NCBI GenBank assembly: GCA_035528895.1
Contig: DATKXS010000114.1
Coordinates: forward strand, 1 to 5,436
Reading direction: 5' to 3'
Source: UBA8522 sp035528895
GTDB lineage: Bacteria > Acidobacteriota > Aminicenantia > Aminicenantales > UBA8522
Length of the DNA stretch: 5,436 nt
Under the pieces are notes generated by a model. That model searched no databases. It was not told the DNA's origin and saw only the letters and a list, made by a program, of their open reading frames with translations. Below are positions 1-4,314 of the stretch, one piece after another. The position numbers and the translations under genes were made by a program. Positions within the stretch are counted from its first letter, which is position 1. Each line of letters opens with the position of its first letter.

Positions 1-105
1 AGTGACGGCGTATACATGCATCCGGCGAAACGGGACTTGAGCCTTAAAGACGAAATGGCTATCCGGAAGGAGGAAGACAAAGACATGAAGAAATCACCCA
101 TTTAA
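1..105 (+). CDS. C-terminal fragment of an unidentified protein (partial, 5' end outside window)
   Basis: This is the only plus-strand frame open from the left edge. It gives 34 residues rich in Lys, Asp and Glu (SDGVYMHPAKRDLS... ending DMKKSPI) and stops with TAA at 103-105. The charged, domain-free sequence looks like the tail of a longer protein, but I recognise no family. One oddity: an AGGAGG-like stretch near 68-73 precedes an in-frame ATG at 85-87 that would encode only MKKSPI. Short length makes chance openness possible. The stop is followed at once by the repeat-bearing intergenic region. Confidence 0.4.
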   Translation, partial: SDGVYMHPAKRDLSLKDEMAIRKEEDKDMKKSPI

Positions 106-132
106 TCTCTTGACAACGGCAGCGCTTTCATA

Positions 133-298
133 CATGCGAGAGAGCGAAGCGACCGAAGCAATCCGACTCGGTCGTCGCGAGGCGTCGAAGACGCCGTGGC
201 GATCTCATGCCAATTTCCGCTTGATGAGATCCCTCGCCATGCTCGGGACGGCCCAAGGAGCCGGATTGCCGCGCTCCCTGCGGTCGCTCGCAATGACA
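133..298. repeat. Imperfect palindromic intergenic repeat element (MITE/REP-like, about 165 bp)
   Basis: The two ends are diverged inverted copies. The left end (about 133-168) reads gcgag..gcgaccg..gcaatccgactc, and the reverse complement of the right end (about 256-298) reads cattgcgagcgaccgcag..gcaatccggctcc. Inside, tggcga-tctcat (197-208) pairs imperfectly with atgaga-tccctcgcca (224-239), and GGCGTC-GAA-GACGCC (181-195) is a perfect 6-bp hairpin. Read in one frame, the right end gives the RSLRSLAMT peptide, a hallmark of this kind of dispersed intergenic repeat in metagenomic bacterial genomes, so open frames here should not be taken as genes. No transposase is present, so if mobile it would need help in trans. 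Copy number cannot be judged from one window. Confidence 0.7.
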
Positions 299-383
299 AA
301 TCACAATTACGACACAGTCTCGGATGGGAGAGGGGAGGGAGAGGGTGAAGAAGAGAGATCGGCTTGGCTATCCCATGTTGAAT

Positions 384-388
384 AGGAG
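384..388 (+). promoter_or_regulatory. Ribosome binding site of the ThuA-like gene
   Basis: AGGAG lies six bases before the ATG at 395 and fixes that start. The signal peptide begins directly from it. Confidence 0.75.
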
Positions 389-394
389 AAAGCT

Positions 395-1186
395 ATGAGT
401 GGTAATCGTCTGGGCGCGATACTCGGCGGCGGAGTCAAGACAACTCTCGCCGTCGTCCTTGTTTTCGGTCTGGCGGCTCTGGCGAATGCTGGCCCAGCGG
501 CCAAGAAAAAGGCCCTCTTCGTCTGGGGCGGCTGGGAAGGGCATGAGCCGAAACAATGCGTCGATATCTTCGCTCCCTGGCTCCAGGAACAGGGGTTCGA
601 GGTCGAGATCTCACACACGCTCGACAGCTATCTGGATGCCGAGAAGCTAAAATCCCTCGACCTGATCGTCCACATATTCACCATGTCCGAGATCAAGCCC
701 GAGCAGGAAAAAGGCCTCGAGGAGGCGATAAGGAGTGGGGTCGGACTGGCCGGCTGGCACGGCGGCCTGGCCGATGCCCACCGGAGCAGCGTCGAATACG
801 AGTTCATGGTCGGAGGGCAGTGGGTCGCCCACCCCGGCGGGATCATCCCCTATGAAGTCAACATTGTCGATCACGACGATCCGATCACCAAGGGCCTCGC
901 CGATTTCAATATGAACTCCGAGCAGTATTACATGCAGGTCGACCCCATCGTCGAGGTCTTGGCTACGACGATCTTCTCCGGACAATACGCGCCCTGGATC
1001 GAAGGGGTGGTCATGCCGGTCGTTTGGAAGAAGATATATGGAAAGGGCCGCGTCTTCTACACCTCGCTCGGCCACGTGGCCAAGGACTTCGATGTGCCGG
1101 AGGCGCGAAAGATCGTCCAGCGGGGGCTGCTCTGGGCGGCCCGGGTGACCGGAAAAGACGCCAAATCGCCGGTTGGGAAAAAGTAG
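395..1186 (+). CDS. Exported ThuA-like domain protein (trehalose-utilisation family fold)
   Basis: A 263-residue protein of the ThuA-like family, which has a class I glutamine-amidotransferase-like fold. Members often sit in sugar-utilisation loci, but their biochemical activity is poorly defined. Residues 1-32 form a signal peptide: a hydrophobic stretch from about residue 16 and an A-N-A cleavage motif at 30-32, so the mature protein is predicted outside the cytoplasm. The ThuA domain spans about 39-250. Visible family features are the strand plus GWEGH (46-50), GLAGWHGG (117-124), GGQW followed by HPGG (140-149), DHDDPIT (159-165), SEQYYM (175-180) and GKGRVFYTSLGH (216-227). The start is supported by AGGAG at 384-388. 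The gene looks complete and intact. It stands alone, with a repeat element upstream and a separate strong promoter downstream for the next operon, so no functional link to hgcAB is evident. The substrate is unknown; a role in processing sugars or glycans is inference only. Confidence 0.88.
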   Translation: MSGNRLGAILGGGVKTTLAVVLVFGLAALANAGPAAKKKALFVWGGWEGHEPKQCVDIFAPWLQEQGFEVEISHTLDSYLDAEKLKSLDLIVHIFTMSEIKPEQEKGLEEAIRSGVGLAGWHGGLADAHRSSVEYEFMVGGQWVAHPGGIIPYEVNIVDHDDPITKGLADFNMNSEQYYMQVDPIVEVLATTIFSGQYAPWIEGVVMPVVWKKIYGKGRVFYTSLGHVAKDFDVPEARKIVQRGLLWAARVTGKDAKSPVGKK

Positions 1187-1272
1187 GCCCAGCGAAGCGC
1201 AGTTTCAAGACATCCACGAAACAACTTAGGTTGCCTCCGCTGAGTACAAATATAAACCTATATGACCGTATC

Positions 1273-1302
1273 TCCTCCTCGGATCGCTACGGGGGGATTT
1301 TA
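1273..1302 (+). terminator. Weak candidate terminator after the ThuA-like gene
   Basis: TCCTCC (1273-1278) can pair with GGGGGA (1292-1297), using one G-T wobble, and is followed by TTTTAT. A second overlapping arm pair is CCGTA (1266-1270) with TACGG (1288-1292). The loop is long (13 bases) and the T-tract short, so this is only a candidate. It would separate the ThuA-like gene from the marR-hgcAB operon. Confidence 0.25.
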
Positions 1303-1319
1303 TAGGTGACGCCAAGGTT

Positions 1320-1378
1320 GTATTTTAAAAAAATATTTATCTTAATACTTGACATAAGCAATATATGTGGTATACAAT
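1320..1378 (+). promoter_or_regulatory. Promoter of the marR-hgcA-hgcB operon (sigma70-type, with AT-rich upstream region)
   Basis: A perfect -35 TTGACA lies at 1349-1354. The -10 is either TACAAT (1373-1378, spacing 18) or TATACA (1371-1376, spacing 16, preceded by an extended TGG). An A/T-rich tract, tattttaaaaaaatattt and onward (about 1320-1347), sits just upstream of the -35, where an UP element would lie. A perfect TATAAT also occurs at 1384-1389 but has no matching -35. Transcription would start near 1384-1390, leaving a leader of about 35 bases before the ATG at 1422. This AT-rich island stands out strongly from the surrounding GC-rich sequence. Confidence 0.75.
1352..1368. promoter_or_regulatory. 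Possible second, weaker half-site pair in the promoter spacer
   Basis: ACATA (1352-1356) and TATGT (1364-1368) form 5-bp inverted arms around a 7-base spacer. The 17-bp span lies between the -35 and -10, and its centre is 19 bases from the centre of the perfect palindrome. The sequence does not closely match the main palindrome, so it may be chance in AT-rich DNA. Confidence 0.25.
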
Positions 1379-1387
1379 AGTTGTATA
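1371..1387. promoter_or_regulatory. Perfect palindrome over the -10 region: probable MarR operator
   Basis: TATACAA-TAG-TTGTATA is a perfect 7-bp inverted repeat with a 3-base spacer. Its length and AT-rich symmetry are typical of operators bound by MarR dimers. It covers the -10 hexamer and probably the start site, so a bound repressor would block RNA polymerase. The adjacent gene encodes a MarR protein, making autorepression of the operon the straightforward inference. That this protein binds here has not been shown. Confidence 0.7.
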
Positions 1388-1421
1388 ATGAAATATATAT
1401 TCTTCCTTAAGGCCAAGCCGC

Positions 1422-1901
1422 ATGGATATCCAAAAGATTAGATTACTCCGGGAGAAACTGCGGCAGCTCGAACGCGAGACAAGCAGCCACTTCAAGCCCG
1501 AAACAGGCTGCTGCGGTCTGACGCTCACCCAATGCCACGCCCTTCTCGAGGTCGGCTACAAGGGGGAGATCTCGCTGGTCGAACTGGCCGCCTCCATCGG
1601 CCTTGATGCGAGCACGCTCAGCCGGACGATTCAGGGGCTGGTGATGCTCGGGCTGGTCAACCGCCTGACCAATGAAAAAGACAGGAGGTGTGTCGCGATC
1701 TCGCTCACCGAACAGGGGAGCAGAGTGTTCACGGAGATAGAGGCAACGTTCAATGATTATTTCGGCAGGGTCCTGGAACTTGTTCCGGTCGAAAAAAGAG
1801 AGACCATGATCGACAGCATCGGCGCGTTCTCCGATGTGGTCAGGAAACTTAACGAATCTTCCGGCTGTTGCAGGGACGCGGGCGAACCGGGCGAGAAGTG
1901 A
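1422..1901 (+). CDS. MarR-family winged-helix regulator, cysteine-rich, probable regulator of hgcAB
   Basis: A 159-residue protein of typical MarR length. The winged helix-turn-helix covers about residues 36-100: SLVELAASIGLDASTLSRTI (51-70) holds the recognition region, and EKDRRCVAISLTEQG (85-99) is the wing with the family's DRR and SLT signature. N- and C-terminal helices would form the dimer. Six cysteines are visible: C30-C31 and C38 (in GCCGLTLTQCH), C90 in the wing, and C149-C150 (SSGCC). In MarR dimers the N- and C-terminal helices pack together, so the two Cys pairs may come close and sense a thiophilic metal, metalloid or oxidant; this is inference. ATG 1422 has a weak upstream AAGG (1409-1412). 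The gene follows a promoter bearing a palindromic operator and precedes hgcA by 26 bases in the same direction, indicating an autoregulated marR-hgcA-hgcB operon. Confidence 0.9.
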   Translation: MDIQKIRLLREKLRQLERETSSHFKPETGCCGLTLTQCHALLEVGYKGEISLVELAASIGLDASTLSRTIQGLVMLGLVNRLTNEKDRRCVAISLTEQGSRVFTEIEATFNDYFGRVLELVPVEKRETMIDSIGAFSDVVRKLNESSGCCRDAGEPGEK

Positions 1902-1912
1902 GAATCCCCGAG

Positions 1913-1919
1913 AAAGGAG
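1913..1919 (+). promoter_or_regulatory. Ribosome binding site deciding the hgcA start
   Basis: AAAGGAG lies eight bases before ATG 1928. An in-frame ATG at 1868 exists, but it overlaps the end of the regulator gene and has no comparable site. The 1928 start is therefore preferred. Confidence 0.8.
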
Positions 1920-1927
1920 TGGCCGTT

Positions 1928-3091
1928 ATGCAAGGACCAGATACGGAGCGGGAAGGAAGGTCAAAATCGGCAGAAGCGAAGAATGGCTCTCAGTCCTCCT
2001 GCGAGTGCGGTCCGGATTGCTGCGGCTGGACTTCGCGCAAGGGCAGGGAGGAAAGCTATATAAAGGAATCAGACCATTGGATCGAGCGCCGGGTCGAGAC
2101 GGCCGCCGGCGCGATTCCGGTTGTCCGGACAAAACTCAGTCGGCAGGACATATTAGGAAAGGTCAGAGTGCGAATGGGTATAGGCCGGATGAACTATAAG
2201 TTAAAGCCGGGCCTTTATGGTGTCGGGAATCCGGACTCCGAATCGCCCGTCCTCGTTTCGGCCAACTACAAATTGAGCTTCGACACGCTGCGCCGGGAGC
2301 TCGGCGGGCTCGACGCTTGGGTCCTCGTCCTCGACACCAAGGGGATCAACGTCTGGTGCGCGGCGGGGAAGGGGACGTTCAGCACGGAAGAGCTGGTGCG
2401 CCGGATCGAGGAAACCGGGTTGGCCCGGATTGTTTCCCATCGGACGCTTGTTCTTCCTCAGCTTGGAGCCCCCGGAGTCGCCGCCCATGAAGTGACCAAG
2501 CGTACGCATTTCAAGGTTATCTATGGACCCGTGCGAGCCGCCGATATCAAAAGCTTTCTTGCCGCCGGCATGAAAGCCACGCCCGAGATGCGGCTTGTCC
2601 GCTTTGGCTTAAAAGACCGCCTCATCCTAACATCAATGGAGCTAGTCGCTCCTTTCCGCTACTTTTTGATCATCGTGGTGATCCTTGGGCTTCTGGATGT
2701 CCTGGGACTGGATCTCTTCAGTTGGAAGGCGCTCTATCCTTACCTGGGTGCGATCCTGATCGGCGGGTTTTTTGTCCCCATCCTTCTTCCCTGGATACCC
2801 GGCCGGGCCTTTGCCTGGAAGGGCGGGTTGTTGGGCCTGCTCTGGGCGGCGCTTGTCAATATCCTCCAGGGGTTGATCCCGCTGACACCGGAATCGTGGC
2901 CGCTGGCCACGGCGCACTTTCTGCTGCTCCCGGCCATCTCGGCCTTCCTGGCCATGGGCTTCACCGGCTCTTCCACTTACACGTCTCTTTCCGGCGTGCT
3001 CAAGGAGATGAGGTACGCGGTGCCGGCCATCATCGTCTCTGGCCTTTTAGGGCTCGGATTATTAGCCGTCGTCCTGGTAAGGGGATTATAG
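1928..3091 (+). CDS. hgcA: HgcA, membrane corrinoid protein of mercury methylation
   Basis: A 387-residue protein. HgcA transfers a methyl group from a corrinoid cofactor to Hg(II) and with HgcB is required for methylmercury formation. Its soluble domain is related to the corrinoid iron-sulfur protein of the acetyl-CoA pathway. The diagnostic cap-helix motif NVWCAAGKG lies at residues 141-149; C144 corresponds to the cysteine that coordinates cobalt. The corrinoid-binding domain spans about 60-235. Five hydrophobic segments follow, at roughly 243-260, 268-290, 298-318, 327-346 and 363-384, matching the known five-helix membrane domain. The N-terminus is extended and contains C25-E-C27-GPD-C31-C32, a possible thiol metal site outside the core fold. 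ATG 1928 is chosen for its AAAGGAG site; starting at 1868 would add 20 residues overlapping the upstream gene. It sits 26 bases after the MarR gene and 10 before hgcB, so co-transcription is likely. No disruption is visible. Confidence 0.96.
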   Translation: MQGPDTEREGRSKSAEAKNGSQSSCECGPDCCGWTSRKGREESYIKESDHWIERRVETAAGAIPVVRTKLSRQDILGKVRVRMGIGRMNYKLKPGLYGVGNPDSESPVLVSANYKLSFDTLRRELGGLDAWVLVLDTKGINVWCAAGKGTFSTEELVRRIEETGLARIVSHRTLVLPQLGAPGVAAHEVTKRTHFKVIYGPVRAADIKSFLAAGMKATPEMRLVRFGLKDRLILTSMELVAPFRYFLIIVVILGLLDVLGLDLFSWKALYPYLGAILIGGFFVPILLPWIPGRAFAWKGGLLGLLWAALVNILQGLIPLTPESWPLATAHFLLLPAISAFLAMGFTGSSTYTSLSGVLKEMRYAVPAIIVSGLLGLGLLAVVLVRGL

Positions 3092-3095
3092 GGAG
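3092..3095 (+). promoter_or_regulatory. Ribosome binding site of hgcB
   Basis: GGAG lies six bases before ATG 3102 and immediately after the hgcA stop codon, supporting translation of hgcB from the same transcript. Confidence 0.65.
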
Positions 3096-3101
3096 TTAAG
3101 G

Positions 3102-3377
3102 ATGAGAGAACACCGCCATTTTAGAAATGTAACGACGCTGGCCTACGATCCGGAAAAATGCACCGGCTGCGGGAGGTGCGCCGAGGTCTGCCCGCATACC
3201 GTCTTCTTCATCGAGGATAGCAAAGCCGCTATCCGCGACCGCGACCTCTGTATGGAGTGCGGCGCCTGCGCGAAGAACTGTCCTTTCGGCGCCATCTCGG
3301 TCCGGGCCGGAGTCGGCTGCGCCTGGGCGATCTTGATCTCGGAGATCAAGGGCAGGGAAGTTCCCTCCTGCGGCTGA
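3102..3377 (+). CDS. hgcB: HgcB, 2x[4Fe-4S] ferredoxin partner of HgcA
   Basis: A 91-residue ferredoxin. HgcB is thought to reduce the HgcA corrinoid for turnover and to help deliver Hg(II) through extra cysteines. Cluster I ligands are C20, C23, C26 and C30 (CTGCGRCAEVCP); cluster II ligands are C50, C53, C56 and C60 (CMECGACAKNCP). The family-specific extra cysteine is C73 in GVGCAWAI. The protein ends in PSCG, with a single cysteine at C90, whereas characterised HgcB proteins have a vicinal pair near the C-terminus; here the preceding residue is Ser89 (TCC). The position ten bases after hgcA and the GGAG site show a tight operon. Isolated from context this could be called a generic ferredoxin, but C73, the C-terminal Cys and the hgcA neighbour make HgcB secure. 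Confidence 0.95.
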   Translation: MREHRHFRNVTTLAYDPEKCTGCGRCAEVCPHTVFFIEDSKAAIRDRDLCMECGACAKNCPFGAISVRAGVGCAWAILISEIKGREVPSCG

Positions 3378-3405
3378 AAAAAATCACTGATTGTCTTTGA
3401 TCAGT
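3377..3405 (-). terminator. Candidate terminator of the TPR gene, in the convergent gap with hgcB
   Basis: On the minus strand, ACTGAT-CAAAGACA-ATCAGT (3405-3386) forms a perfect 6-bp stem with an 8-base loop. It is followed after two bases by seven T's (3383-3377). The stem overlaps the last codons of the TPR gene, and the T-tract reaches the hgcB stop. The AT-rich stem is weak. Read from the plus strand the hairpin is followed only by TTTCAAG, so it is a poorer stop for hgcB transcripts. Confidence 0.5.
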
Positions 3406-4142
3406 TTCAAGTATTCGTTGATCTTGGCCTTCAGCTCTTCGTCCTGGACCGAGGGCAAAACCCTCTCCAGGAGCTCGCGGGCCTTGGCCGGCTGCTTGTT
3501 GTTGATGTAGGCGATGCCCAGGTTGACGATGAGATAGATATCATTGGGAGCATACTGGAGAGCGTTCTGGAAGCTGGTCAGGGCTTCGGCATATTTCCCC
3601 ATCTGGTTCAGGATGACACCCTGGAGGTTGTAGTAGGGGGCCGAGCGGGGATTCTTCTGGATCGCCCCCCGGATGATCTCGAACCCGGCCTCGAGCTTGT
3701 TCTGTTCATAGTAGAGCTTGGACAGTCCAAAACCCGCTTCCGGATGGCCGTCGACGGCGAGCGCTTTCTGGTATTCCGCCTCCGCTCGGGCGCTTTGACC
3801 CAGCCGCTCGAACGTGATCCCAAGGCTGGTGTGTGCTTCGGAATCGTCGGGCTGGAGTTCCAGGTATAGCCCCAAGGCCGCGGCCGCCTCCTCGAAACTC
3901 TTTTTTTTGAACAGAGCGTGGCCGAGAAGCTTCAGGGAAGGGGCATGAGCGGGGTCGAGCGCGAGGGCCTCGTTCAGGTATTTGAGAGCCTCGTCTTCCA
4001 GGCCGTAGCGCATGGATATGACCGCCTTTTCATACTGGTATTGAGGGTCCTTATCGGGGTTGCGGGAGGCCTTTTTTTGCGTCGAGGCGCAGAAGGCGAG
4101 GACGAGACTCGAAGCGAGGATAGCTGTTGCCTTAATTTTCAT
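3384..4142 (-). CDS. Exported tetratricopeptide-repeat protein (probable lipoprotein, PilF/PilW-like architecture)
   Basis: A 252-residue protein starting at ATG 4142-4140 (MKIKATAILASSLVLAFCAS). It has a basic start, a hydrophobic core and a cysteine at 18, like a lipoprotein signal. The lipobox would be L-A-F-C, and Phe at -1 is not the usual Gly, Ala or Ser, so lipidation is uncertain. About six consecutive 34-residue TPR units follow: roughly 34-67, 68-101, 102-134, 135-168, 169-202 and 203-236. Typical positions are visible, such as LGHALFKKKSFEEAAAAL and LQGVILNQMGKYAEALTSF. TPR arrays are protein-interaction scaffolds; PilF/PilW-type lipoproteins that assist pilus secretin assembly share this size and layout, but no pilus genes are nearby. 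The minus-strand frame stays open upstream to about 4640, but that extension is low-complexity, Arg-rich and overlaps the next gene. GAGG (4155-4152) nine bases before ATG 4142 supports the short start. Confidence 0.88.
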   Translation of the reverse strand: MKIKATAILASSLVLAFCASTQKKASRNPDKDPQYQYEKAVISMRYGLEDEALKYLNEALALDPAHAPSLKLLGHALFKKKSFEEAAAALGLYLELQPDDSEAHTSLGITFERLGQSARAEAEYQKALAVDGHPEAGFGLSKLYYEQNKLEAGFEIIRGAIQKNPRSAPYYNLQGVILNQMGKYAEALTSFQNALQYAPNDIYLIVNLGIAYINNKQPAKARELLERVLPSVQDEELKAKINEYLKLIKDNQ

Positions 4143-4314
4143 CAGAGTTATCCTCGCACAAAGCCCTTCGATACACAATATCCATGAAAGGGTAATCGAT
4201 CGGGGAGGAGATTTCGTCCCGCCCGTCCATTCATAGCGTCGTCGAGACGGCGCTCGAGTTCGTCCGCGAGATGAGATGAGATAGACGACCCGGCGACGGA
4301 GAAGACGCCGGCTA
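4143..4314. other. Intergenic region between the two minus-strand genes
   Basis: These 172 bases hold no credible gene. A pentamer GAGAT is repeated three times in tandem at 4268-4282. A 6-bp inverted repeat, CCGGCG (4290-4295) with CGCCGG (4306-4311), lies just after the stop of the upstream minus-strand gene but lacks a T-tract. I could not identify a convincing promoter for the TPR gene, so it may be co-transcribed with its upstream neighbour. Confidence 0.5.

Noticed and set aside
110..115. Perfect TTGACA as a -35 for the ThuA-like gene
   Set aside because: No acceptable -10 follows at 16-18 bases; the best is TACATG at spacing 15, and the repeat lies immediately downstream.
110..385. 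Open plus-strand frame of 91 codons across the intergenic repeat
   Set aside because: Its peptide (RSLRSLAMT-type) is the known false translation of palindromic intergenic repeats; no good ribosome site, and the same DNA is explained by the repeat.
1227..1260. TAGGTT...AACCTA inverted repeat after the ThuA-like gene
   Set aside because: Only 6 bp with a 22-base loop and no T-tract; likely chance.
1381..1389. Perfect TATAAT (1384-1389) as the main -10 box
   Set aside because: The position 17 bases upstream reads ATATAT rather than a -35; the TTGACA at 1349 pairs better with TACAAT or TATACA.
1868..1927. Upstream ATG for hgcA adding 20 residues
   Set aside because: It overlaps the regulator's coding end and lacks a ribosome site as good as AAAGGAG before ATG 1928.
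2642..2976. Minus-strand frames within the hgcA membrane-domain coding region
   Set aside because: They are antisense to a strongly conserved gene, Arg/Pro/Gln-rich, and without ribosome sites; shadows of GC-rich coding.
4290..4311. CCGGCG/CGCCGG hairpin as a terminator of the Trp-rich gene
   Set aside because: The stem is short with a 10-base loop, and no T-tract follows on the minus strand.
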